The position numbers and the translations under genes were made by a program. Positions 1 through 6,199 of a stretch of 14,965 bases of DNA are shown piece by piece (position 1 is the stretch's first letter; the number at the start of each line of letters is the position of its first letter). Source of the DNA: Thermoleophilia bacterium (lineage in GTDB: Bacteria; Actinomycetota; Thermoleophilia; Gaiellales; SKUG01); the NCBI GenBank assembly GCA_020438525.1, contig JAGQUL010000089.1:1-14965 (forward strand), written 5' to 3'. The notes beneath the pieces were generated by a model. It did no database searches, was not told where the DNA came from, and saw only the letters and a list, made by a program, of their open reading frames with translations.

Positions 1-360
1 GACACCGCCGGCCGCCTGCACACCAAGACCAACCTGATGGCCGAGCTCGAGAAGGTCCGCCGCGTGCTCGAGCGCCAGCTCCCCGGCGCGCCACACGAGA
101 CGCTGCTCTCGATCGATGCGACGACGGGTCAGAACGGCATGCGCCAGGCCAAGGAGTTCGCCGCGGCCGTGGACGTGAGCGGAGTGGTGCTCACCAAGCT
201 CGACGGCACCTCCAAGGGCGGCATCGCCGTGGCGATCGCCAACGAGCTCGACATCCCGATCAAGCTCGTCGGCATCGGCGAAGGCGTCGAGGACCTCCAG
301 CCCTTCGACCCTGACGAGTTCCTCACCGCGCTCTTCCCCGACGACCTGCTCGGGTCCTGA
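1..360 (+). CDS. ftsY: Signal recognition particle receptor FtsY, C-terminal part (5' end outside window)
   Basis: This is the 3' end of ftsY, open from the first base in frame 1 (119 residues visible). FtsY is the membrane-associated GTPase that docks the SRP-ribosome complex at the SecYEG translocon through a GTPase heterodimer with Ffh. The visible part begins exactly at the G3 motif DTAGR, followed by [11 protein letters not shown] and DATTGQN. The G4 motif TKLDG follows, with the FtsY-type stretch [10 protein letters not shown], then the closing [19 protein letters not shown]. The residues after DTAGR (HTKTNLM rather than the Ffh type DEQLMDEL) and the DLQPFDP end separate it from Ffh. 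The first internal ATG at 37 is not the start. The stop is at 358-360, and the gene converges on the small minus-strand gene with only 22 nt between them. ffh, its functional partner, lies 570 bp downstream. Confidence 0.96.
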   Translation, partial: DTAGRLHTKTNLMAELEKVRRVLERQLPGAPHETLLSIDATTGQNGMRQAKEFAAAVDVSGVVLTKLDGTSKGGIAVAIANELDIPIKLVGIGEGVEDLQPFDPDEFLTALFPDDLLGS

Positions 361-367
361 ACGTCGC

Positions 368-384
368 GACCCGAAGGCCGGGTC
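368..384. terminator. Possible bidirectional terminator hairpin between ftsY and the minus-strand gene
   Basis: A hairpin with arms GACCCG (368-373) and CGGGTC (379-384) and loop AAGGC sits 8 nt after the ftsY stop and overlaps the stop codon of the convergent gene. A second copy of CGGGTC at 349-354, inside the ftsY end, could pair with the same left arm. There is no T-tract on either side, so the terminator call rests only on the stem and its place between convergent genes. Confidence 0.4.
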
Positions 385-805
385 AGCCCGCCTGCGAGAT
401 CAGCTCCGCCGCGCGCGACAGGTCGCCCGCGAGCAGCGCCTCGATCGCCTGGTGGCGCAGCTCGTCGCTGCGGATTCCCTGCACCATCTCGAGCGTGTCG
501 CCGTAGACGATCCGCGCGGCCTCGTCGCCGCTGCGCGCCGCAAGCTCCGCGTACGCCGCCTTCACGGCCTCGACCGCGCCGTCGCCGTCGAGCGGCTTGT
601 CGCTCAGCACGAGCTCCGAGCCCTTCGACACCTGGCTCAGCTCGTTGCGCACCACGATCAGCCCGCTCGGCGTCGTGGTCTGCGTGGTGGCGCTGCCCGG
701 CACGATCAGCCCGCTGGGGGTCGTGGTCGCGTTCGGCAGCGTCGGCGCTGCGGAGGCATCGGGCAGCGTGGCCGTGATGGTGGGGGGAAGCTCTGTTCGA
801 ATCAT
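383..805 (-). CDS. Unrecognised small protein with duplicated TTTPSGLIV peptide
   Basis: A 140-residue protein that I do not recognise. Residues 1-50 are rich in Thr, Pro and Ala and contain the peptide TTTPSGLIV twice (ATTTPSGLIVPG and QTTTPSGLIVVR). At DNA level this is a 28-bp direct repeat. The rest (about residues 60-140) is mixed charge and probably helical, ending EALLAGDLSRAAELISQAG. There is no signal peptide or membrane segment, so it is probably cytoplasmic. The ATG at 805 follows a good promoter: TTCACT, 17 bp, TAGCGT, then 7 nt to the ATG, which fits a leaderless mRNA. No Shine-Dalgarno is visible. It lies antisense between ftsY and ffh. A coding reading is supported by this promoter fit and by GC-rich third positions in this frame. 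Function unknown. Confidence 0.72.
   Translation of the reverse strand: MIRTELPPTITATLPDASAAPTLPNATTTPSGLIVPGSATTQTTTPSGLIVVRNELSQVSKGSELVLSDKPLDGDGAVEAVKAAYAELAARSGDEAARIVYGDTLEMVQGIRSDELRHQAIEALLAGDLSRAAELISQAG
653..728. repeat. 28-bp direct repeat within the 383-805 gene
   Basis: Positions 653-680 and 701-728 are the same 28 bases with two mismatches and a start-to-start distance of 48 bp. Because 48 is a multiple of three, the duplication keeps frame and encodes the repeated TTTPSGLIV peptide on the minus strand. Confidence 0.85.
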
Positions 806-812
806 GGTCGCA

Positions 813-841
813 ACGCTACGTCCGTCACGCGCGCGAGTGAA
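813..841 (-). promoter_or_regulatory. Promoter of the 383-805 gene, leaderless type
   Basis: On the minus strand TTCACT (841-836) is followed after 17 bp by TAGCGT (818-813), and the ATG begins 7 nt later. The spacing fits a sigma-A type promoter whose transcript starts at or next to the A of the start codon. The same TAGCGT hexamer lies at almost the same distance before the genes at 6200 and 12388. Confidence 0.55.
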
Positions 842-917
842 GGGCGACGACGACCAGGATGCCTGCTGCGGCCAGCGCTCGTCCGTGTCCGTGGCCGTGC
901 GGATGCGTCGCGTCGAC

Positions 918-923
918 TAGGAT
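918..923 (+). promoter_or_regulatory. -10 hexamer of ffh, possibly leaderless
   Basis: TAGGAT is followed by 6 nt and then the ffh ATG at 930, the same geometry as at 6200 and 12388. The embedded AGGA (919-922) could instead be read as a Shine-Dalgarno 7 nt before the ATG. The sequence alone cannot decide between the two. No convincing -35 box is seen. Confidence 0.45.
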
Positions 924-929
924 CCCTCC

Positions 930-2339
930 ATGTTCGACACCCTGCAGGAGAAGCTCGAAGGCACGTTCCGCAACCTCGGTTCGAAGGGACGAGTGAGCGA
1001 GGACGACGTCAAGGTCGCGATGCGCGAGATCCGTCTCGCGCTGCTCGAGGCGGACGTCAACTTCAAGGTCGTGAAGACCTTCGTCGCGACCGTGCAGGAG
1101 CGCCTCGACGGCGCCGAGGTGCACAAGGCGCTCGACGCGCCGCAGCAGATCGTGAAGATCGTCAACGAGGAGCTCGTGAGCCTGATGGGCACGGGCAGCT
1201 CGAAGCTGACCTTCTCGCAGCGCGGCCCGACCGTCGTGCTGATGGCCGGCCTGCAGGGATCGGGCAAGACCACCACCACCGCCAAGCTCGCCAAGCTGCT
1301 CAAGGAGCAGGACGGCAAGACGCCGGCGCTCGTCGCATGCGACGTGTACCGCCCGGCCGCCATCGACCAGCTCAAGACCGTCGGCGCGCAGGTCGGCGTG
1401 CCGGTCTACGACCAGGGCACGGACGCCGACCCGGTGAAGATCGCCGAGTGGGGCGTGAAGACCGCGGCCGACAACGGCGCGGACGTGGTGATCGTCGACA
1501 CCGCCGGCCGGCTCGACATCGACGAGCAGCTCATGGACGAGCTGATCCGCATCAAGAAGGCGATCAAGCCGCACAACGTGCTGCTCGTGCTCGACGCGAT
1601 GACCGGTCAGGAGGCCGTGTCCGTCGCCGAGCGCTTCGATCAGGCCGTGGCGTTCGACGGCGTGATCCTCACGAAGCTCGACGGCGACGCGCGCGGCGGC
1701 GCGGCGCTCTCGGTCAAGAGCGTCACGGGCAAGCCGATCAAGTTCGTCGCGCTCGGCGAGACGCTCGACGCGCTCGAGTACTTCCACCCCGACCGCATGG
1801 CCAGCCGGATCCTCGGCATGGGCGACGTGCTCACCCTCATCGAGAAGGCCGAGCAGGCGTTCGAGGAGGACGAGGCAGCGGAGATGGAGAAGCGCCTCCG
1901 CAAGGGCCAGTTCACCTTCGAGGACTTCCTCAAGCAGATGAAGATGATGCGGCGGATGGGTTCCTTCAAGGGCATCCTCGCAATGCTCCCGGGCATCCCG
2001 AAGGAGATCCGCGACATCGACGTCGACGAGAAGGAGATCGCGCGGATCGAGGCGATCGTGCTCAGCATGACCGCCGAGGAGCGCCGCAATCCCGACGTGA
2101 TCGACGGATCGCGCCGGCGCCGCATCGCAGCCGGCTGCGGCCGCGAGGTGCATGACGTCAACCAGCTGATCAAGCAGTTCGACCAGATGCGCAAGATGAT
2201 GCGCCAGCTGATGAAGGGCGGCGGCAAGCTGCCGCCCGGCTTCGGCGGCGACGGCGCAGGTGGCGGCATGCCCGGCATGGGTCCGGGCGGGATGCAGCTG
2301 CCGGGCGGCGGCGCGTTCCCCGGCAGCGGGCGACGCTGA
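930..2339 (+). CDS. ffh: Signal recognition particle protein Ffh (SRP54 homologue)
   Basis: Ffh is the SRP GTPase. It binds the SRP RNA and hydrophobic signal sequences on the ribosome and delivers them to FtsY. The 469-residue length is normal. The N-domain (about 1-95) starts MFDTLQEKLEG and carries the ALLEADVNFKVV signature. The G-domain has the P-loop GLQGSGKTTT, then DVYRPAAIDQLKT, G3 DTAGRLDIDEQ, DAMTGQEAV and G4 TKLDGDARGG. The M-domain (about 300-469) is methionine-rich with the RNA-binding stretch GSRRRRIAAGCG and DVNQLIKQFDQMRKMM. GCG in place of GSG is a common variant. The tail is Gly/Met/Pro-rich. The start at 930 gives the family N-terminus exactly. The M15 peptidase gene follows after 46 nt in the same direction, so the two may be co-transcribed. 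Confidence 0.98.
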   Translation: MFDTLQEKLEGTFRNLGSKGRVSEDDVKVAMREIRLALLEADVNFKVVKTFVATVQERLDGAEVHKALDAPQQIVKIVNEELVSLMGTGSSKLTFSQRGPTVVLMAGLQGSGKTTTTAKLAKLLKEQDGKTPALVACDVYRPAAIDQLKTVGAQVGVPVYDQGTDADPVKIAEWGVKTAADNGADVVIVDTAGRLDIDEQLMDELIRIKKAIKPHNVLLVLDAMTGQEAVSVAERFDQAVAFDGVILTKLDGDARGGAALSVKSVTGKPIKFVALGETLDALEYFHPDRMASRILGMGDVLTLIEKAEQAFEEDEAAEMEKRLRKGQFTFEDFLKQMKMMRRMGSFKGILAMLPGIPKEIRDIDVDEKEIARIEAIVLSMTAEERRNPDVIDGSRRRRIAAGCGREVHDVNQLIKQFDQMRKMMRQLMKGGGKLPPGFGGDGAGGGMPGMGPGGMQLPGGGAFPGSGRR

Positions 2340-2385
2340 ACTGGTTCTCGTTCAAGCCGCGGCCGGCGCGGCCGATGGGAGCCCC

Positions 2386-3144
2386 GTGATCCATTCCCGC
2401 GCATTCGAGGCGATCGAGGACCCCGCCGATCCGGCGTGGAGCGGGCACGCGCCCGCTGCCCCGAGCCGCCTGCGACGCCGCGCCGGGATGATCGCGCTCG
2501 CGGTCGCGGCACTCGCGCTCGCAGCCGCTGCGATGGTCGTCGTCGCCTCCCGCTCGACTGGCAACGATGCGAGTGCCACGCCGGGCGTGGCAGCCGCGAA
2601 CGCCGCGACGCAGCCCGCACCGCTCGAGGCAGCCGGGCAGGTAGTCGAGGTGCCCCAGGACGCGCCGGTCACGCCCGCTGCACCGACGGGCGACGACGAT
2701 GCCGCGACGCCCGCCGATGCCGGCGCCACCGTCGATGCCAGCAGTGGCTCGGGGTGGGCGCCGCCAGACGTGACGCGCCCGGCGTACTCGCCTGCGCGTC
2801 TGCGCGGCGACACGAGCGGGATCTCGTCCCTGCTCACGTCCCGGCTCGACGCGGTGGCACGCGACCTCGGCTCGCCGATCCGCGTGGAGTCGGGCTGGCG
2901 CACCAACCACGAGCAGGCGAACCTGTACCAGCAGTACCTCGCGGGCACGGGCAACCTCGCCGCGGTGCCCGGCACGTCGCTGCACGAGGTGGGTCGTGCC
3001 GCGGACGTGTACGTCGGCGACACGCCGCTCGCGTCGGTTCCCGGCGCCGTGAAGATCGCACGCGGCTACGGCCTGCACTTCCCGGTCGCCGGCGAGGCCT
3101 GGCACGTCGAGCTGATCGGCGACCCGCAGGGGTCGGGACGCTAG
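2386..3144 (+). CDS. Membrane-anchored M15-type D-alanyl-D-alanine carboxypeptidase
   Basis: A 252-residue protein from GTG 2386, which has GGGAG 4 nt upstream. Residues 1-34 are cytoplasmic and end in RLRRRAG. A hydrophobic stretch (about 35-57, MIALAVAALALAAAAMVVVA) acts as anchor or signal peptide. A long Ala/Pro/Thr/Asp-rich linker runs to about residue 125. The catalytic domain has GWRTNHEQANLY, then SLHEVGRAADV and AWHVEL. These match the SxHxxGxAxD and WHxE motifs of the M15 (VanY/DacB-like) zinc peptidases. The zinc ligands are predicted as H200, D207 and H240. It should act outside the membrane, trimming the terminal D-Ala of peptidoglycan stem peptides. It could instead be a peptidoglycan endopeptidase of the same fold. 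The upstream reading frame overlapping ffh is not needed: family and signal features all lie after 2386. The genes meet convergently at 3144/3196. Confidence 0.88.
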   Translation: MIHSRAFEAIEDPADPAWSGHAPAAPSRLRRRAGMIALAVAALALAAAAMVVVASRSTGNDASATPGVAAANAATQPAPLEAAGQVVEVPQDAPVTPAAPTGDDDAATPADAGATVDASSGSGWAPPDVTRPAYSPARLRGDTSGISSLLTSRLDAVARDLGSPIRVESGWRTNHEQANLYQQYLAGTGNLAAVPGTSLHEVGRAADVYVGDTPLASVPGAVKIARGYGLHFPVAGEAWHVELIGDPQGSGR

Positions 3145-3146
3145 CG

Positions 3147-3181
3147 CGCCTCGGCGCTGCCGGTCGTCCGTGTTCGAGGCG
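3147..3181. terminator. Weak hairpin between convergent genes
   Basis: Arms CGCCTCG (3147-3153) and CGAGGCG (3175-3181) pair perfectly, but the loop is 21 nt and no T-tract follows. Its place between the convergent peptidase and membrane-protein genes makes a bidirectional terminator possible; the long loop keeps the call weak. Confidence 0.25.
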
Positions 3182-3195
3182 ACGCGGCCGGCCGA

Positions 3196-4068
3196 TCAGC
3201 CAGCGGGCGCGGAGCCTGCGTCGTCGTGCTTCACCGCGAGGCTGTCGGTCCAGCCCAGGAGCGCGTCGGGAACGAACGGTAGTCGTACCTCGTGGATCGT
3301 CCTGGGAACGTTGCGAAGGCCCTCGACCGCGGTCTGGAGCCAGCTCTTGTCGGGATCGTGCCGCGAGTCGAAGCCATCGAACACGCCCGCGAGGTTGAGC
3401 AGCACGATCGGCGACAGCGCCACGCCGAACCACGCAAGCTTGGCGTTGCCGCGGAACTCCGCCTTCTGGCCGGCGGCGATCACCGCGCCGAGGCCCTGCG
3501 GTCGCGCGTGCCAGCCCGCGTGGAAGATGGTCCCGAACGTGATTGCGGGACCGATCAGCCCGAGCAGCCCGATCCGTCCCTCGCGTGTCTGCACGAGCCC
3601 GCTCGCGCCACCGGTGATCGCGCCCAGCACCGATCCGTCGGAGTCCTCGACGCCCTTCTGCACGCCGAGGCCCATCGCGGTGACCGCGGCGACCGCGTTC
3701 ACGCCGGCCATGATCGTGCCGAAGCTGTTGGAGGCCGCGTAGGCCTTGCCGAACATCCCGCCCTCGTGCGGCACGATCCCGTTGTGGATGCCCGGGCCCA
3801 TCGGCATGATTCCAAGGAGCCACTTGCCGATCGTGCCGCGCTGCGCGTTGAGCTTGCCGGCGGCACCCCAGCGGGCGAGGTCGATCGCGGTGCCCGCCAG
3901 CCCGATCCAGGCCACGGTCTGCATGACCTTCGTGCCGGTGGAGTGGTCGTCGACGCGACGCGGCGCGGCGGCGGTGGAGGCCTCGTTCGGGGTCGGATCG
4001 ACGGCAGGCGTCGTTGCCGGCGTCGTCGATGCCGGGCCGGCCTGCGTGCGTACGCCGATCGCGGTCAT
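3196..4068 (-). CDS. Unrecognised multi-pass membrane protein
   Basis: From ATG 4068 this gives 290 residues; I do not recognise the family. Residues 1-45 are Thr/Pro/Ala-rich and likely disordered. Several hydrophobic, Gly/Ala-rich stretches follow, including [57 protein letters not shown] and [20 protein letters not shown], so about four membrane segments are likely. The segments between them are small and the C-terminus is hydrophilic ([11 protein letters not shown]). The frame stays open to an in-frame ATG at 4227, which would add 53 residues with four cysteines and noticeably less GC-rich third positions. I therefore prefer 4068, although no clear Shine-Dalgarno or -10 precedes it. The gene is divergent from rpsP. 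Neighbour context does not suggest a function. Confidence 0.7.
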   Translation of the reverse strand: MTAIGVRTQAGPASTTPATTPAVDPTPNEASTAAAPRRVDDHSTGTKVMQTVAWIGLAGTAIDLARWGAAGKLNAQRGTIGKWLLGIMPMGPGIHNGIVPHEGGMFGKAYAASNSFGTIMAGVNAVAAVTAMGLGVQKGVEDSDGSVLGAITGGASGLVQTREGRIGLLGLIGPAITFGTIFHAGWHARPQGLGAVIAAGQKAEFRGNAKLAWFGVALSPIVLLNLAGVFDGFDSRHDPDKSWLQTAVEGLRNVPRTIHEVRLPFVPDALLGWTDSLAVKHDDAGSAPAG

Positions 4069-4160
4069 CGCGCAGCAGCCACCGTGCGCGCCGGTGATGA
4101 GTCGTTGCCGTGCAGCACGGCAGTCCCCCTTGCAGTCCCCGAGGATCCCCTCACCGACGT

Positions 4161-4198
4161 ATCGATTCAGGAGCCGAATCGATTGCACCGGGAGGTGC
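4161..4198. repeat. Two adjacent inverted repeats in the rpsP / membrane-protein intergenic region
   Basis: The 213-bp region between the divergent starts at 4068 and 4282 holds a perfect 8-bp inverted repeat, ATCGATTC (4161-4168) and GAATCGAT (4176-4183), separated by 7 nt. Directly after it lies a second, GCACC (4185-4189) and GGTGC (4194-4198), with a 4-nt loop. They lie upstream of the rpsP -10 box, so for that gene they would act as protein-binding sites rather than mRNA hairpins. Confidence 0.6.
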
Positions 4199-4237
4199 GC
4201 CCACGGCGGTCCCGGCGCAGCGCGCATCGATTTCCGG

Positions 4238-4271
4238 TACACTCTGCCGCTGTTCAAGTTTGTTTGAGGAG
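4238..4271 (+). promoter_or_regulatory. rpsP -10 box and Shine-Dalgarno
   Basis: TACACT (4238-4243) is a good -10 hexamer; no matching -35 is evident. GAGGAG (4266-4271) is the strongest Shine-Dalgarno in the window and sits 10 nt before GTG 4282, which fixes that start over the adjacent GTG at 4285. The implied leader is about 30 nt. Confidence 0.6.
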
Positions 4272-4281
4272 ACCAGCCCCC

Positions 4282-4527
4282 GTGGTGAAGATCCGCCTGG
4301 CCCGCTTCGGGTCGAAGAAGAACCCGCACTTCCGCATCGTCGTGGCCGACTCGCGCATGCCGCGTGACGGTCGCTCGATCGAGACGATCGGGACCTACAA
4401 CCCGCAGACCGAGCCGTCGACGCTCGACGTGAAGGCCGACCGCGCCGAGTACTGGCTCGGCGTCGGTGCGCAGCCGAGCGAGCGCGTCAGCAAGCTGTTC
4501 AAGATCGCCGGCGTCGCGAACGCCTGA
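4282..4527 (+). CDS. rpsP: 30S ribosomal protein S16
   Basis: An 81-residue protein beginning [20 protein letters not shown] after the initiator Met. It matches the S16 N-terminal signature (family pattern VkIRL.R.G.KkrP.yRIVVaDsr). [21 protein letters not shown] follows, then [27 protein letters not shown]16 is a small-subunit protein needed for assembly of the 16S 5' and central domains. The GTG start is chosen from the GAGGAG Shine-Dalgarno 10 nt upstream. It heads the conserved cluster rpsP, KH gene, rimM, trmD. The next gene starts 37 nt after its stop. Confidence 0.97.
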   Translation: MVKIRLARFGSKKNPHFRIVVADSRMPRDGRSIETIGTYNPQTEPSTLDVKADRAEYWLGVGAQPSERVSKLFKIAGVANA

Positions 4528-4564
4528 CGCGTTCGCGTCCGACGGTACTGCGAGCATCGCTGCC

Positions 4565-4888
4565 ATGGGTGAACGAAGCGGTCAGATTGCCGACTACGTC
4601 CAGTACGTGGTCGAACAGCTCGTCGAGAACCAGGACGCGGTGAACGTCACCGAGCAGGTCGAGGGCGAGGACCTGTACGTCGACATCGAGGTCGACCAGC
4701 CCGACCGTGGCCGCGTGATCGGCAAGAACGGTCGGCTCATCCGCTCGCTCCGGGTCGTGGTGCGCGCAGCCGCCGGTCGCGACGGCTCCACCGCCCACGT
4801 CGAGCTCGTCGAGGACGACGACGAGCCGGCTGCGCAGGGTGGCGACGAGACACCCGCTGCCGACGAGGCAGCTGCTTCCGAGGCGTGA
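4565..4888 (+). CDS. khpA: KH-domain RNA-binding protein (KhpA/YlqC type) with acidic tail
   Basis: A 107-residue protein from ATG 4565. Residues about 8-80 form the single KH domain typical of the gene between rpsP and rimM: DYVQYVVEQLVENQDAVNV, EGEDLYVDIEV, then the GRVIGKNGRLIRSLRVVVRAA stretch holding the GxxG loop (GKNG). KhpA proteins bind RNA and partner with the Jag-type protein KhpB, influencing cell division and envelope in Gram-positives. After residue 80 there is a tail rich in Asp, Glu and Ala (EDDDEPAAQ to the end) of about 27 residues, beyond the usual family length of about 75-80. The stop overlaps the rimM GTG by 4 nt (GTGA). The preceding 37 nt hold a partial -10-like TACTGC but no strong Shine-Dalgarno. 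An in-frame extension upstream overlaps rpsP and is not used. Confidence 0.92.
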   Translation: MGERSGQIADYVQYVVEQLVENQDAVNVTEQVEGEDLYVDIEVDQPDRGRVIGKNGRLIRSLRVVVRAAAGRDGSTAHVELVEDDDEPAAQGGDETPAADEAAASEA

Positions 4889-5451
4889 GCACCGACGCGT
4901 CGAGCGGTGAACGCCCGAGCGTCCTGTCGGTGGCGACGCTCACCAAGGTCCACGGCGTGCGCGGCGAGCTGAAGCTGCGCACCACCCCTGAGCTGCTCGC
5001 GGTGCTGCACGACGTTGCCGAGCAGGCGGTGCCCGTGACCCTGCACCTGCCCGACACCGGCGACGAGTACGAGGTGACGCTCGCGCACGTGCGCGGCCAC
5101 GAGAGCGCGCCGATCGCGGCGATCGACGGCGTGACCGACCGCTCCGCGGCAGAGGAGTTTCGCGGGGCAGAGGTTCGTGTGCCGCGCGAGCTGCTGCCGG
5201 AGCCGGAGGAGGGCGAGTACTTCCTCGCCGACCTCGTCGGCTGCGACGTGCACGACACGGCGAGCGGCGAGCGGGTGGGGCGCAGCACCAAGGCCGAGTC
5301 GCTGCCCGCGAACGTCGTGGTGACGATCGCGCTCGATGCCGGCGGCACGCTGCTCGCACCACTCGTGCACGACGCCATGCCGGTGGTGGACGTCGACGCG
5401 CGCCGCATCGACGTGGACCTCGCATTCCTCGGCGTCGGGGAGGGCGAATGA
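4885..5451 (+). CDS. rimM: Ribosome maturation factor RimM
   Basis: RimM assists maturation of the 30S subunit head, binding S19 and helping 16S rRNA processing. The 188-residue protein starts at GTG 4885, which overlaps the preceding TGA by 4 nt. The N-terminal RimM domain has LTKVHGVRGELKL (family G..hGikGevkv) and the C-terminal PRC-barrel begins EGEYFLADLVGCDV, matching the family YYWhDLiG pattern. It ends with LVHDAMPVVDVDARRIDVDL, the usual PfipeVV.vD...i. The first 11 residues (MSTDASSGERP) are a non-conserved leader. The stop overlaps the trmD ATG by 4 nt, so translation of the three genes is probably coupled. Confidence 0.95.
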   Translation: MSTDASSGERPSVLSVATLTKVHGVRGELKLRTTPELLAVLHDVAEQAVPVTLHLPDTGDEYEVTLAHVRGHESAPIAAIDGVTDRSAAEEFRGAEVRVPRELLPEPEEGEYFLADLVGCDVHDTASGERVGRSTKAESLPANVVVTIALDAGGTLLAPLVHDAMPVVDVDARRIDVDLAFLGVGEGE

Positions 5452-6164
5452 CGGGCGCGCCCTGGTCGATCGACGTGATGACGCTGTTTCCGCACTGGCT
5501 CGACTGGCTCGACGAGGTGCGCCCGATCCGCAACGCCACGGAGTCGGGACTGCTGCGCGTGCGTGCGCTCGACCTGCGCGAGCACTCCCCGCTCAAGCAC
5601 CGCCAGGTCGACGACACGCCGGCTGGCGGCGGAGCGGGCATGGTGCTGCGGGTGGACGCCGTGGTCGCTGCGATGGAGGGCCACTACGAGCGCTCGCTCG
5701 ACGAGCTGCGCGACGAACGACGGATCGTGCTGCTCACGCCTGCAGGACGACAGTTCGACGATGCGATGGCGATCGAGTGGGCCGAGGAGCGCCGCCCCAC
5801 GACGATCCTGTGCGGTCGCTACGAGGGCTTCGACTACCGCGTGCACGAGCACGTCGCCACGGAGGAGATCTCGATCGGCCCGTTCGTGCTGAGCGGCGGC
5901 GAGGTCGCGGCGATGACGATGATCGACGCGGCCACGCGGAAGCTGCCCGGCGCGCTCGGCAACGAGGAGAGCCTCGCCGACGAGACGTTCTCGGACGCGC
6001 TCGACGGCGGTGCCGAGTATCCGCACTACACGCGCCCGAACGAGTATCGCGGGTGGACGATCCCGGACGTGCTCACCTCGGGTCACCACGGTCGGATCGA
6101 GGCGTGGCGGCGCGAGCAGTCGCGCCTGCGGACCGAGCGCCAGCCCCCGGCCGGTCGCGACTGA
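5448..6164 (+). CDS. trmD: tRNA (guanine-N1-)-methyltransferase TrmD
   Basis: TrmD methylates G37 next to the anticodon with S-adenosylmethionine, preventing +1 frameshifting. The 238-residue protein is of normal size. Visible signatures are IDVMTLFPHW near the start, LREHSPLKHRQVDDTPAGGG, and LLTPAGRQFDDAMA. Next come the trefoil-knot SAM site LCGRYEGFDYRVHEHV, ISIGPFVLSGGEVAAMTMID, and the C-terminal EYPHYTRPNEYRGWTIPDVL with SGHHGRIEAWRREQS. R164 and D178 sit where the catalytic Arg and Asp of the family are expected. ATG 5448 overlaps the rimM stop. Last gene of the tight operon; a separate promoter follows 24 nt downstream. Confidence 0.98.
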   Translation: MTGAPWSIDVMTLFPHWLDWLDEVRPIRNATESGLLRVRALDLREHSPLKHRQVDDTPAGGGAGMVLRVDAVVAAMEGHYERSLDELRDERRIVLLTPAGRQFDDAMAIEWAEERRPTTILCGRYEGFDYRVHEHVATEEISIGPFVLSGGEVAAMTMIDAATRKLPGALGNEESLADETFSDALDGGAEYPHYTRPNEYRGWTIPDVLTSGHHGRIEAWRREQSRLRTERQPPAGRD

Positions 6165-6187
6165 CGCCTCGGCGGCCCGACTCGCGG

Positions 6188-6193
6188 TAGCGT
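6188..6193 (+). promoter_or_regulatory. -10 hexamer of the 6200 gene, leaderless type
   Basis: TAGCGT is followed by 6 nt and ATG 6200, so transcription would start at or beside the start codon. This decides for ATG 6200 over the in-frame GTG at 6194, which lies inside the gap after the hexamer. The identical hexamer and gap precede comM. Confidence 0.5.
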
Positions 6194-6199
6194 GTGCGA

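Noticed and set aside
2129..2149. GCG instead of GSG in the Ffh RNA-binding motif
   Set aside because: As far as I recall E. coli Ffh has the same GCG, so it is a normal variant and not a defect.
452..2155. Plus-strand frame of 567 codons overlapping ffh
   Set aside because: Arg/Gly-rich shadow frame; ffh occupies the region with all SRP GTPase motifs.
4069..4227. Start of the membrane protein at ATG 4227
   Set aside because: It would add 53 residues with four cysteines and weaker codon bias and would run through the intergenic palindromes. The hexamer TACCGG before it lacks the final T.
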